From positions 1 through 57,899 of the forward strand of contig JACRQF010000017.1 in assembly GCA_016222825.1 (NCBI GenBank): a stretch of DNA of 57,899 nucleotides. Direction: 5' to 3'. This DNA comes from Verrucomicrobiota bacterium. Its GTDB lineage: Bacteria > Verrucomicrobiota > Verrucomicrobiia > CAIQCK01. This document shows positions 9,058 through 16,734 of the stretch, piece by piece (the stretch's first letter is position 1; each line of letters begins with the position of its first letter). The notes under the pieces are model-generated. The model saw nothing but the letters and a program-made list of their open reading frames with translations. It made no database searches and was not told the origin of the DNA. The translations under genes were made by a program, and so were the position numbers.

Positions 9058-10161
9058 TCAGCCGACGCGCAGTATCCGCAACGTCTGCTTTAGCTCTTCC
9101 AAGCCGCTGCTTTCAAGCGCGGAGATTTCCACCACCTTGCGGCGGAAGCGGCGCTTGAACCGCCTCAGGTTCGCCGCCGCTTCAGGCAGGTCCATCTTGT
9201 TGGCAACGATCAGCCGCGGCTTCTTCAGCATCGCCGGGTCGTAAAGCTCCAGTTCCTTCAGCAACTGCCGGTAGTCCTCGATCGGATCGCGGTTGTCCAC
9301 GCCCGCCATGTCCAGCAGCAGCAACAGGAGCCGGCAGCGCTCGATGTGCCGCAGAAAATCGTGGCCGAGGCCGACGTTGTCGTGCGCGCCTTCGATCAAT
9401 CCCGGAATGTCCGCCAGCGTCAGCTTCCCGAAATCCTCGAAGTAGGTGACGCCGATCTGCGGCGTCAGCGTCGTGAAAGGGTAGGGGGCGATCTTCGGAT
9501 GCGCCGCCGTCAGCCGGCTCAGCAGCGTGCTCTTGCCGGCGTTCGGATAGCCGACCAGGCCGACATCCGCGATGATTTTCAGGGTCAACTCAAACTCGCC
9601 CACTTCGCCAAGCTCGCCCTGCTCGAACTCGCGCGGCGCCTGGTGCGTGGAGGAGGTGTAGGTGCAGTTGCCGCGCCCGCCGCGTCCGCCGCGGCAGAGG
9701 ACGACCTGCTGGCCCTCCTCAACCAAGTCGGCGACGATATCCGTGGCGGCGGTTGGCGTGGGCATGACCTTGATGGTCCGTCCGCGCCGCTCCAGTTCCA
9801 CGTCCGTGCCGGGAATATGCGCCTCGCCCTTGACCATCAGCTTGCAGCCCGCCAGCGGCGTGAACTCCAGCCGCCGGATGACCGTGCCGCAGGGAACCTT
9901 GACGATCAGCGAACGGCCGCTCTTGCCTTGCTTGCGCTTGCCCTCGCCGTGGCCGCCGCGCTCGGCGAGCAGCCGCGGCTTGTAGTAGAGGTCCACGAGG
10001 TTGTTGGCGTTCTTGTCCGCGACAAGGATCACGTCGCCGCCGTGGCCACCGTTGCCGCCGTCGGGGCCGCCTTTCTCAATAAACTTCTCGCGGCGGAAGC
10101 TGACGCAGCCGTGGCCGCCGTCGCCGGCTTTGACGTGGATTTTCTGGCAATCAACAAACAT
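9058..10161 (-). CDS. obg: Obg family GTPase
   Basis: A 367-residue Obg/CgtA, a ribosome-associated GTPase needed for 50S assembly and stress control. Residues 1-160 form the glycine-rich Obg fold (AGDGGHGCVSFRREKF, GGPDGGNGGHGGDV); the G domain follows with P-loop GYPNAGKST, switch TLTPQIGVT, DIPGLIEGAH, NKMD and a SALE-type G5. There is no C-terminal OCT extension. The start is the ATG at 10161, giving the conserved MFVDCQKI; an upstream in-frame ATG at 10203 would add 14 unrelated residues overlapping the intergenic space after rpmA. Third gene of rplU-rpmA-obg, a highly conserved order. Confidence 0.96.
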   Translation of the reverse strand: MFVDCQKIHVKAGDGGHGCVSFRREKFIEKGGPDGGNGGHGGDVILVADKNANNLVDLYYKPRLLAERGGHGEGKRKQGKSGRSLIVKVPCGTVIRRLEFTPLAGCKLMVKGEAHIPGTDVELERRGRTIKVMPTPTAATDIVADLVEEGQQVVLCRGGRGGRGNCTYTSSTHQAPREFEQGELGEVGEFELTLKIIADVGLVGYPNAGKSTLLSRLTAAHPKIAPYPFTTLTPQIGVTYFEDFGKLTLADIPGLIEGAHDNVGLGHDFLRHIERCRLLLLLLDMAGVDNRDPIEDYRQLLKELELYDPAMLKKPRLIVANKMDLPEAAANLRRFKRRFRRKVVEISALESSGLEELKQTLRILRVG

Positions 10162-10214
10162 AAGCAAAAGGGCCGCCGCGTGGATGCGCGACGGCCCTCG
10201 CAATGGGAAATGAG

Positions 10215-10481
10215 TTACTTGGCCGCAGTCGGTTCGGGGAGCGGCTCCACGCTGATGCGCTTGCCGGTCTTCTCGAACTTCACCGTGCCGTCCACCGTCG
10301 CGTAGATGGTCCAGTCACGGCCGACGCCGACGTTATCACCGGCGTTAAACTTGCTGCCGCGCTGGCGCATGATGATGCTGCCCGCGGTGACGAACTCGCC
10401 GCCGGACGCCTTCACGCCGAGCCGCTTGCTGACGCTGTCGCGTCCGTTACGAACACTGCCTTGTCCTTTTTTATGTGCCAT
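10215..10481 (-). CDS. rpmA: 50S ribosomal protein L27
   Basis: An 88-residue L27 beginning MAHKKGQGSVRNGRDS with the conserved core KRLGVKASGGEFVTAGSII and RQRGSKFNAGDNVGVGRDWT. It sits at the peptidyl-transferase centre of the 50S subunit. It begins directly with MAHKKG, so it lacks the N-terminal extension that Firmicutes L27 has removed by a protease. Between rplU (22 bases upstream) and obg. Confidence 0.97.
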   Translation of the reverse strand: MAHKKGQGSVRNGRDSVSKRLGVKASGGEFVTAGSIIMRQRGSKFNAGDNVGVGRDWTIYATVDGTVKFEKTGKRISVEPLPEPTAAK

Positions 10482-10503
10482 GGAAAATTCTCCGTGCCGG
10501 CGC

Positions 10504-10818
10504 TTACGCCTGGATGTTCTTGATCTTCACGACCGTCAGCGTCTGGCGATGGCCGATCGTGCGGTGATAACCCTCGGTCCGGCGCATCTTGAAGGCGATG
10601 ACCTTCTTGCAGCGCTTGTGGTCGTCCACCACGTCCGCAGTGACCTTCGCGCCCGCGAGCGTCGGCTGACCGACCTTGATTTTGTCGCCGTCGGCCACCA
10701 GCAAGACCTTGTCAAAGGTGACTTCCTGGCCTTTGGGGGCCTCCAACAGTTCGACTTCGAGCGTGTCGCCCGCGGCGACGCGATATTGTTTGCTACCGGT
10801 TTCGACTACAGCATACAT
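10504..10818 (-). CDS. rplU: 50S ribosomal protein L21
   Basis: A 104-residue L21 beginning MYAVVETGSKQYRVAAGDTLEVE, with the C-terminal signature KKVIAFKMRRTEGYHRTIGHRQ. Binds 23S rRNA. First gene of the rplU-rpmA-obg cluster; a promoter candidate lies 32 bases upstream. Confidence 0.97.
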   Translation of the reverse strand: MYAVVETGSKQYRVAAGDTLEVELLEAPKGQEVTFDKVLLVADGDKIKVGQPTLAGAKVTADVVDDHKRCKKVIAFKMRRTEGYHRTIGHRQTLTVVKIKNIQA

Positions 10819-10849
10819 GATGTTTTTGCCTTCGTTAAAGGCCGGACAA

Positions 10850-10876
10850 ACTATAGAAGCGCCGCGGCGGTGTCAA
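10850..10876 (-). promoter_or_regulatory. candidate sigma-70 promoter of rplU
   Basis: Reading leftward, a perfect -35 TTGACA (complement of 10871-10876) is followed after 15 bases by TATAGT (complement of 10850-10855). The spacer is shorter than the ideal 17. The -35 box overlaps the stop codon of the upstream NicO-like gene, so the ribosomal protein unit appears to be started from within the end of its neighbour. Confidence 0.5.
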
Positions 10877-11562
10877 TGGTGGAATTCGCAATGGTGCAAT
10901 TCCGCAATCACCTGTGCCGCCGAAATAAGCCCCATCACCAACACCACCACCGCGCTGACCAGTGGCAGGCGCCGCGTCCAGCCTCGCGCCGCCAGATGCC
11001 CCGCCGCCTTCCGCGCCGCGAGGCTCAACCCCAGCACCGCCAGCCCCAGCCCGCAGCTAAACGCAATCAACACACCGCCCGCCGCCAGAAACTCCCGTTG
11101 CGCTGTCATTTGGAGCAACACCGCCCACCCGTTCGCGCATGGCAACAGGCTGCCCGATATGCCCAGCACCCAAACCTGTCCGAGGGACTTCGCCTGCGTC
11201 TCCTGCTCGTGGTGATGATGGTGGTGCGCGTCGAGATGGCAGCATTCGTCGCCCGGCGCGCCCCAGTTCCGCCGGAGCATCCAGAGGCCCAGCCCGATCA
11301 TCAGCGCCGCCGCCGTCACCTCCAGATAATGTTGCAGCGCCTCCGGCGGCGCCTGCGTCCGGGCAAACCACGCCACCGACGCCAGCGCCACCAGCATGAA
11401 CGTGTGCGTCACCGTCAGCGTCAGCGCCAGCCAGAACGCGTGGCTCGCCGGCCGGCGCGTGTCCAGAAAATACCCGGCGATCAGCGCGCGGCTGTGGCCA
11501 AAGAGACTGTCCAGCAGTCCCAGCGTGAATGCGGTGACAAGATTGATCGGTGCGCTCTCCAT
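10873..11562 (-). CDS. NicO/RcnA-like nickel-cobalt transporter
   Basis: A 229-residue inner-membrane protein with about six hydrophobic segments, the layout of the NicO family. The first helix carries LGLLDSLFGHSRALIAGYFLD, which aligns with the HGxxPGHG(K)AL metal-site helix of the family but with Asp in place of the first His. A central cytoplasmic loop holds six consecutive histidines (CCHLDAHHHHHHEQE, about residues 107-121), typical of Ni/Co sensing or buffering loops in RcnA-type proteins. Second half: SLLPCANGWAVLLQM. It could import nickel for the hydrogenase whose maturation genes lie at 27058-30095, or export excess metal; the sequence does not decide. Same strand as rplU and 54 bases upstream of it. 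Confidence 0.75.
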   Translation of the reverse strand: MESAPINLVTAFTLGLLDSLFGHSRALIAGYFLDTRRPASHAFWLALTLTVTHTFMLVALASVAWFARTQAPPEALQHYLEVTAAALMIGLGLWMLRRNWGAPGDECCHLDAHHHHHHEQETQAKSLGQVWVLGISGSLLPCANGWAVLLQMTAQREFLAAGGVLIAFSCGLGLAVLGLSLAARKAAGHLAARGWTRRLPLVSAVVVLVMGLISAAQVIAELHHCEFHH

Positions 11563-11687
11563 GATGAATTTGAGGCGCGCACTCTCGCTGAAAGGGCCGG
11601 GGATGTCAACGCGGCGTCAGGCGGTTCAAGTTGCAGGACGCGCATTACGCTTCACTCGCCGGGCTTCACGTCTTAGGCTACCAACGC

Positions 11688-13025
11688 ATGGATTCACTGG
11701 CTGACAAAGACCGCCGCCATCTCTGGCATCCGTTCACGCAAATGCGCGACTGGATGGCGGAGGAGCCGGTCATTATCGAGCGTGGACAGGACGCGCGGCT
11801 CTGGGACACGAAAGGGCGCGAGTATCTCGACGCCAACGCCTCCATCTGGACGAACATCCATGGCCACAACCACCCGCGCATCAACGCCGCCATCCGCGCG
11901 CAACTGGAGAAAGTCGCCCACAGTTCATTCCTCGGTTTGTCGAACGTGCCGGCGATAGAACTGGCCGAGAAATTGGTGAGCATTGCGCCGGGGAATGGTA
12001 ACGCGGGCACTCCTGTCCACGCTGATTCCGCCGCCACAGAGGGCGTGGACATGAGTGTTCGTCCTGAGCGGCTCACGCGCGTCTTTTACAGCGACGACGG
12101 TTCCACGGCGGTGGAGGTAGCACTCAAGATGGCGCTGCAATACTGGGTCCATCGCGGCCAGCCCCAACGACGGCGGTTTGTTGCGTTCGCCGACGCCTAC
12201 CACGGCGACACCATTGGCGCGGTGAGCCTTGGCGGAATTGATTTGTTCCATGCGACCTACAAGCCCCTGCTGTTTGAAGTGGATCGAGTGGCGGACGCGC
12301 AACAGTTGCGGAAACTGATGCGGGAGAGTGAGGGCAACATTGCTGCGGTGGTGATCGAGCCACTCATCCAGGGCGCGGCTGGCATGAAGCTCTGGCCGCG
12401 TGGGTTGCTGCGGGATGTGGCGTGGCTTTGCGATGAACACGGTGCGCTGCTGATCGCCGACGAAGTGATGACGGGTTTCGGCCGCACGGGAACGATGTTC
12501 GCTTGCCAGCAGGAGAACATCACGCCGGATTTCCTCTGCCTCGCCAAAGGACTGACGGGGGGCTACCTGCCGCTGGCGGCGACGTTGACGACGGAAAAGG
12601 TGTTCTCGGCGTTTCTCGGCTACTACGAGGAGCGGAAGACGTTCTTTCACGGCCACAGCTTCACGGGCAATCCGCTCGGCTGCGCAGCGGCCTTGGCGAG
12701 TTTGGCAATCTTCGAAGAGGAAGACACGCTGGCACGGCTTCAGCCGAAAATCTCGTTGCTGCGTGACGAGTTGCAGGAGTTCTGCAAGCTGAAGCCGGTC
12801 GTGGAGGCGCGCCAGTGCGGCTTCATCGGCGCGGTGGAAGTCGGGCCGTATCCTTGGGAGGCAAAGGCCGGCATTCGCGTCTGCCAGCACGCGCGCGAAC
12901 TGGGCGTGCTCACGCGGCCCATCGGCAACGTCATCGTCATCATGCCGCCACTGTGCGTGACGGAAGATGAATTGCGGAAGATTTGTGACGTGCTACGGCG
13001 GGCGGTGAAGGAGGTGCTGGGATGA
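11688..13025 (+). CDS. bioA: adenosylmethionine-8-amino-7-oxononanoate aminotransferase
   Basis: A 445-residue class III PLP aminotransferase that makes 7,8-diaminopelargonic acid, with S-adenosylmethionine as usual amino donor. Visible: LWHPFTQM near the start, VFYSDDGSTAVEVALKMA (PLP phosphate), DEVMTGFGRTG, and the PLP lysine in CLAKGLTGGYLPL. The ATG at 11688 gives the usual N-terminus; the frame is open further upstream but that part is unlike the family. Oddity: about 23 residues (GNAGTPVHADSAATEGVDMS and following) are inserted between SIAPG and RLTRVFYSDDGS, and are encoded by a 60-base palindromic element at 12003-12062. Overlaps bioD by four bases (ATGA). Confidence 0.95.
   Translation: MDSLADKDRRHLWHPFTQMRDWMAEEPVIIERGQDARLWDTKGREYLDANASIWTNIHGHNHPRINAAIRAQLEKVAHSSFLGLSNVPAIELAEKLVSIAPGNGNAGTPVHADSAATEGVDMSVRPERLTRVFYSDDGSTAVEVALKMALQYWVHRGQPQRRRFVAFADAYHGDTIGAVSLGGIDLFHATYKPLLFEVDRVADAQQLRKLMRESEGNIAAVVIEPLIQGAAGMKLWPRGLLRDVAWLCDEHGALLIADEVMTGFGRTGTMFACQQENITPDFLCLAKGLTGGYLPLAATLTTEKVFSAFLGYYEERKTFFHGHSFTGNPLGCAAALASLAIFEEEDTLARLQPKISLLRDELQEFCKLKPVVEARQCGFIGAVEVGPYPWEAKAGIRVCQHARELGVLTRPIGNVIVIMPPLCVTEDELRKICDVLRRAVKEVLG
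12003..12062. repeat. 60-bp palindromic element read in frame inside bioA
   Basis: Arms 12003-12022 (GCGGGCACTCCTGTCCACGC) and 12043-12062 are reverse complements at 16 of 20 positions, with a 20-base spacer. Length is a multiple of three and there is no stop, so bioA continues through it. Confidence 0.75.
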
Positions 13026-13765
13026 ACACGGCTTGTAGCCGCCGACGTAAGGAGGCGGTCGGCGTGGATAAGCAGTCAGTCCGCCTATCCATGAACCTCA
13101 TGTTCATGGCCCGGACGCGCCAACGCCGAGTTGGTGGAGTTCTCCTTACGTCGACGGCTACGGTCTTCATCACCGGCACGGATACCGGCGTCGGGAAGAC
13201 GTTCGTGACGGCGGCGCTTGTTCGCGCGCTGCGAAAGGCGGACGTCCATGCGGGAGCGGTGAAACCGTTCGCCACAGGCAGCCGCGAGGACGCGAAGGTC
13301 TTGCGTGCGGCGATGGATGGCGAACTAACACTCGGGGAGATCAATCCGGTGTTCTTCCGACGCCCGCTGGCGCCGATGGTGGCTGCTCGGTTGGAAGGCA
13401 GGCGTGTGCCGTTGCGCGTGAAGTTGCCGATGAAGCATTTCGAGTTGTTGCTGGTCGAGGGCATCGGCGGTTGGTTGGTGCCGCTGACGGAGCGGGTGAC
13501 GGTGGCGGACTGGGTGGCGCGACGAGGCTGGCCGATCATCATCGTTGCGCGGGCGGGTTTGGGGACGCTCAATCACACGTTGCTGACGGTGGAGGCGGCG
13601 CGGCAGCGTGGTGTGCAAATCGCAGCGGTGGTTTTGAACGACGTGGACAAGGCTGGCGCGGCAGCGGCGCGGCGGAACGCGGCGGTATTGTGGCGGCTAA
13701 CGCGGCTGCCGGTTCTTGTCTCCATCAGAGCGCTGGCGGACGCGCTGCGAAAGGAACTGAGATGA
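13022..13765 (+). CDS. bioD: dethiobiotin synthetase with in-frame repeat insertion
   Basis: BioD, which closes the ureido ring of dethiobiotin using ATP and CO2. The canonical protein begins with VFITGTDTGVGKT (P-loop), here only at residue 48. Residues 1-3 (MNT) are followed by 44 residues encoded by a REPIN-like element (13034-13161), then the normal enzyme with KPFATGS, LVEGIGGWLVPLTE and a C-terminal NxxD-type LNDVDK. The start at 13022 is supported by a strong ribosome site AAGGAGGTG at 13008-13016, five bases before ATG, and by the ATGA overlap with bioA. An internal GTG at 13064 lies 10 bases after the AAGGAGG inside the repeat and could be a second start. Confidence 0.93.
   Translation: MNTACSRRRKEAVGVDKQSVRLSMNLMFMARTRQRRVGGVLLTSTATVFITGTDTGVGKTFVTAALVRALRKADVHAGAVKPFATGSREDAKVLRAAMDGELTLGEINPVFFRRPLAPMVAARLEGRRVPLRVKLPMKHFELLLVEGIGGWLVPLTERVTVADWVARRGWPIIIVARAGLGTLNHTLLTVEAARQRGVQIAAVVLNDVDKAGAAAARRNAAVLWRLTRLPVLVSIRALADALRKELR
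13034..13161. repeat. REPIN-like element inside bioD, family TAGCCGCCGACGTAAGGAGG
   Basis: Left arm 13034-13058, right arm 13142-13161 in inverse orientation, with nested smaller inverted repeats between them (ATGAAC/GTTCAT at about 13091-13107). Together with a few flanking bases it replaces 132 bases, 44 codons, without a stop codon. Confidence 0.8.
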
Positions 13766-14184
13766 AGACTTTCAACGGAAGCATCGCGCGTGCGAGTAAG
13801 GGCAACAACCACATCCTCGACATCACTGACGACGTGCAGCGGCTGGTGGAGGAGGGCGGAGTGCGCACCGGGCAAGTGGTGGCGATGGTGGTCGGTTCGA
13901 CGGCGGGGTTAACGACGTTGGAGTTCGAGCCGGGGTTGGTGAACCACGATATCGCGGCGGCAATGGAGCGGATCGCTCCGAAAGGCGGTGATTACCGGCA
14001 CGAGCAAACCTGGCATGACGACAACGGCCACAGTCACGTGCGAGCTGCGCTGATGGGCCCGTCGCTGGCGCTGCCGGTGGTCGAAGGACGCGTGCCGCTG
14101 GGGACGTGGCAGCAGGTGGTGCTGGTGGATTTCGACACGAGGCCAAGACAACGGCAGGTGGTGGTTACGATTGTTGGCGATTGA
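13762..14184 (+). CDS. YjbQ/UPF0047 family protein
   Basis: A 140-residue member of the YjbQ (UPF0047) family, a small trimeric fold with a metal site; E. coli YjbQ shows weak thiamine-phosphate synthase activity, true role unknown. Family features: TDDVQRLVEEGGVRTGQVVAMVVGSTAGLTTLE, the NHDI turn, and the histidine-bearing GHSHVRAALMGPS (about residues 93-105), then P-LGTWQQVVLVDFD. Start at 13762 overlaps the bioD stop (ATGA), so it is translated with bioAD. Its 3' end overlaps the end of the convergent mpl gene by 20 bases. Confidence 0.9.
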   Translation: MKTFNGSIARASKGNNHILDITDDVQRLVEEGGVRTGQVVAMVVGSTAGLTTLEFEPGLVNHDIAAAMERIAPKGGDYRHEQTWHDDNGHSHVRAALMGPSLALPVVEGRVPLGTWQQVVLVDFDTRPRQRQVVVTIVGD

Positions 14185-15580
14185 GCGCGCCAAGAAGTTT
14201 GCCGTGGATGCCGCCGAAACCGCCGTTAGAGAAAATGGCGACGACATCATTCGAGCGCAACTGAGGAACCAGCGCGGCGACGATGGCGTCGGCGTCGGCG
14301 AGGTAGTGGGCGGGACGGCCGTGGGCGGTGATGTCGGCGACGAGCTTTTCGGGGGAGAGCCGCTCGTGGGCGGGGAGTTCTTCGAGGCGGTTGACCTTGC
14401 TGACGAAGACGCCGTCGGCTTCGGCGAGGGCGGCGGCGAGTTCGTTTTGGAAGACACAGCGGCGGGTGGTGTTGCTGCGCGGCTCGAATACGGCCCAGAG
14501 GCGCTGGCCGGGGAAACGGACGCGGAAGGCGCGGATGGTTTCACGGAGGGCGGTGGGGTGGTGACCGAAATCGTCCACGACGGTGACGCCCGCCGCGACG
14601 CCGCGGACTTCCTGCCGGCGCTTGATGCCGCGAAACTCGTTGAATGCCGCTTGAATTTGTTCCGGCGAGAGACCGTGGCGAAGGGACGTGGCGGCAACGG
14701 CGAGAGCGTTGCGGACGTTGTGCTCGCCGAGGAGGGGACTCTGGAATTTAAGATTTGAAATTTGAAATTGGGAGCCTTCGACGGTGAGAGCGATGTCGGT
14801 GGCGCGAAAGTCGTTGTCGGGGCCGAGGCCGAAGGTTTTGACGGGGCAGGGGGCGTTGGCGACGACGGCGCGGACGTTGGCGTCGTCGCCGTTGGCTAGG
14901 ACGAGGCCGTTGCGCGGAACGATGCTCACGAGGCGGCGGAAGGTGAGCTTGATGTCATCGAGCGACGGGAAAATGTCGGCGTGGTCGAACTCGATGTTGT
15001 TGATGATGACGGTGTCGGGCAGGTAGTGGACGAACTTGCTGCGCTTGTCGAAGAAGGCGGTGTCGTATTCGTCGCCTTCGATGATGAAGTGGCGCGCGGT
15101 GGCGGGGCAGGCGCAGCCTTGGCCGAGGTTGAGCGGGATGCCGCCGATCATGTAACCGGGCGCGAGGCCGGCGTGCTGGAAGGTCCACGCCAGCAGCGAG
15201 GTGGTGGTGGTTTTGCCGTGGGTGCCGGTGACGACGATGGACGCGCGGCCCCGGATGAGGAACTCGCGGATGACATCGGGCAGGGAGGCGTAGAGGAGGC
15301 GGCGTTCAAGGACGGCCTCGACTTCAGGGTTTCCGCGACTGATGACGTTGCCGATGACGACGAGGTCGGGCTGGCCGACGGCGTCGAGGTTGGCGGCGGC
15401 GTAGGGCGAGAGGGCGGTGATGCCTTGCTCGGCGAGGAACGTGGACATGGGCGGATAGACGTTCTCGTCGGAACCGGTGACGCGGAGGCCGCGTTGCTTG
15501 AGTTGGGCGGCGACGGCGGCCATGGCGGTGCCGCAGATGCCAAGGAAGTGGACGGAACGGATTGGTTCGGCTGTGAGCAT
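14165..15580 (-). CDS. mpl: UDP-N-acetylmuramate:tripeptide ligase (murein recycling)
   Basis: A 471-residue Mur ligase of the Mpl type, which attaches the recycled tripeptide L-Ala-gamma-D-Glu-meso-DAP to UDP-MurNAc in the cytoplasm. Features: HFLGICGTAMAAVA at the N-terminus, P-loop GTHGKTTT, NNIEFDHADIF, LGEHNVRNALAV and the HHPTALR motif of the C-terminal domain. The start chosen (ATG 15580) gives the normal N-terminus; an in-frame start at 15643 adds 21 residues. MurC is the alternative, but GICGTAM and GYMIGGIP favour Mpl. Oddity: about nine residues (FQISNLKFQ) before SPLLGEHNVRN are encoded by an AT-rich heptamer repeat. Divergent from the fmdB-like gene. Confidence 0.9.
   Translation of the reverse strand: MLTAEPIRSVHFLGICGTAMAAVAAQLKQRGLRVTGSDENVYPPMSTFLAEQGITALSPYAAANLDAVGQPDLVVIGNVISRGNPEVEAVLERRLLYASLPDVIREFLIRGRASIVVTGTHGKTTTTSLLAWTFQHAGLAPGYMIGGIPLNLGQGCACPATARHFIIEGDEYDTAFFDKRSKFVHYLPDTVIINNIEFDHADIFPSLDDIKLTFRRLVSIVPRNGLVLANGDDANVRAVVANAPCPVKTFGLGPDNDFRATDIALTVEGSQFQISNLKFQSPLLGEHNVRNALAVAATSLRHGLSPEQIQAAFNEFRGIKRRQEVRGVAAGVTVVDDFGHHPTALRETIRAFRVRFPGQRLWAVFEPRSNTTRRCVFQNELAAALAEADGVFVSKVNRLEELPAHERLSPEKLVADITAHGRPAHYLADADAIVAALVPQLRSNDVVAIFSNGGFGGIHGKLLGALNRQQS
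14744..14771. repeat. AT-rich heptamer repeat read in frame inside mpl
   Basis: Four 7-base units related to AAATTTG (GAATTTA first) interrupt an otherwise very GC-rich gene. On the coding strand they give FQISNLKFQ, an addition not expected at this point of Mur ligases. Confidence 0.65.
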
Positions 15581-15659
15581 GTCGGGGACGGTAACGGCGA
15601 CGGCGGGGGTTTTCAAACTTGATTTTCCATAGGGGCGCAGCACACTGTCTCAAATCTGT

Positions 15660-15950
15660 ATGCCAACTTACGAATACGAGTGTGAGAAGTGCGGGAACCA
15701 CTTTGAGTTGTTCCAGTCCATGAAGGAACCGGCGAAGAAGACCTGCCCGCAGTGCAAAGGCCGCGTGCGGCGGCTCATCAGCGGCGGCGCTGGGCTGATC
15801 TTCAAAGGGTCGGGTTTCTACATCACCGACTACCGGAGCGAGGGCTACAAGTCAGCGGCGAAGAAGGAATCGTCGAGCAGCACCACCGCTCCCGCTGCGA
15901 AAACGGATTCAACCAAACCCAGCGCCAGCCAAACAGGAACCAAGAAATGA
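15660..15950 (+). CDS. FmdB-family zinc ribbon protein
   Basis: A 96-residue FmdB-type protein. MPTYEYECEKCGNHFELFQSM is the family signature; Cys8, Cys11, Cys29 and Cys32 make a single zinc ribbon, followed by GSGFYITDY and a low-complexity Ser/Thr/Ala/Lys tail. FmdB proteins are putative regulators; exact function unknown. Overlaps the next gene by ATGA. Confidence 0.88.
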   Translation: MPTYEYECEKCGNHFELFQSMKEPAKKTCPQCKGRVRRLISGGAGLIFKGSGFYITDYRSEGYKSAAKKESSSSTTAPAAKTDSTKPSASQTGTKK

Positions 15951-16732
15951 TCAAGTGCACAGCTTGTAATTACGACAACCCGATCGGCCGCGTCCACTGC
16001 GTGCAGTGCGGCGGCAAACTCGACCTGAGCGCGATTGTAACTGCGGACCAAGCGACGGGCGCCAAGGGCGAGGTGGTCGTCAAGGTCCAGAAGGCAGGCG
16101 GCGGGTTTTCCATTGGGCGGACGATCCGGAAGTTTGTCAGCTTGCTGATAATCGCCGTGCTGGGCGTGGTGGGAGTGTTGGTGTGGCAGGAAATGCCGGT
16201 CGAGGACATCCCGACGAGCGCGGCGTTCGCGCTGGCGGCAAAAGGCCGGCTCGACACCTTGACAGAAGCGCACGAGCGCGGAACGACGATGACGATCACG
16301 TTCAATAACAAGGAGATCAACTCCTACCTCAGTGATCCTGGTTCGCCGAAGCCTGTGAAATATACGCCGGACAATCCTGAGGCCGTGTTTCTGCCACGTT
16401 GGGCGAAGTATCAGATCGAGATCGGCAACGGCCGCTTCGCGGCGGTGGCGGTGGGCGAGGTGCGCGTCAAGGCGTTCACCAAGCAGTTCATCTTCCGGTC
16501 GAGCGGCTCGCTGGTGGAAGGCGCCGACGGGAAGAAGGTGAAATGGACGACGGCGTTCGTCGGACGGTTGCCGCTGCACGCGCTGCCGGGTGGCGACATG
16601 GTGGCGCAGATGTTTGGAAATCTGTGCTTCAAGTTTGAAGGGTTCGACGCGGAATGGAAGTTGGTGAAAGAGGCCCGCGTGGTGGCGTTGACGCCCGGCA
16701 CGGCCGTGGTCTGCGTGGGCGCGGCGCGCTGA
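15947..16732 (+). CDS. zinc-ribbon membrane protein, unknown function
   Basis: A 261-residue protein with an N-terminal rubredoxin-like zinc ribbon (CTACNYDNPIGRVHCVQCGG, Cys4/7/19/22), a basic stretch, one transmembrane helix (about residues 63-82, SLLIIAVLGVVGVLVWQEM) and a ~170-residue extracytoplasmic domain that I do not recognise. The orientation is probably ribbon inside, domain outside. Start ATG overlaps the stop of the FmdB gene. The domain contains TMTITFNNKEINSYLSD and ends with a run of strands; no catalytic motif seen. Confidence 0.75.
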   Translation: MIKCTACNYDNPIGRVHCVQCGGKLDLSAIVTADQATGAKGEVVVKVQKAGGGFSIGRTIRKFVSLLIIAVLGVVGVLVWQEMPVEDIPTSAAFALAAKGRLDTLTEAHERGTTMTITFNNKEINSYLSDPGSPKPVKYTPDNPEAVFLPRWAKYQIEIGNGRFAAVAVGEVRVKAFTKQFIFRSSGSLVEGADGKKVKWTTAFVGRLPLHALPGGDMVAQMFGNLCFKFEGFDAEWKLVKEARVVALTPGTAVVCVGAAR

Positions 16733-16734
16733 CG

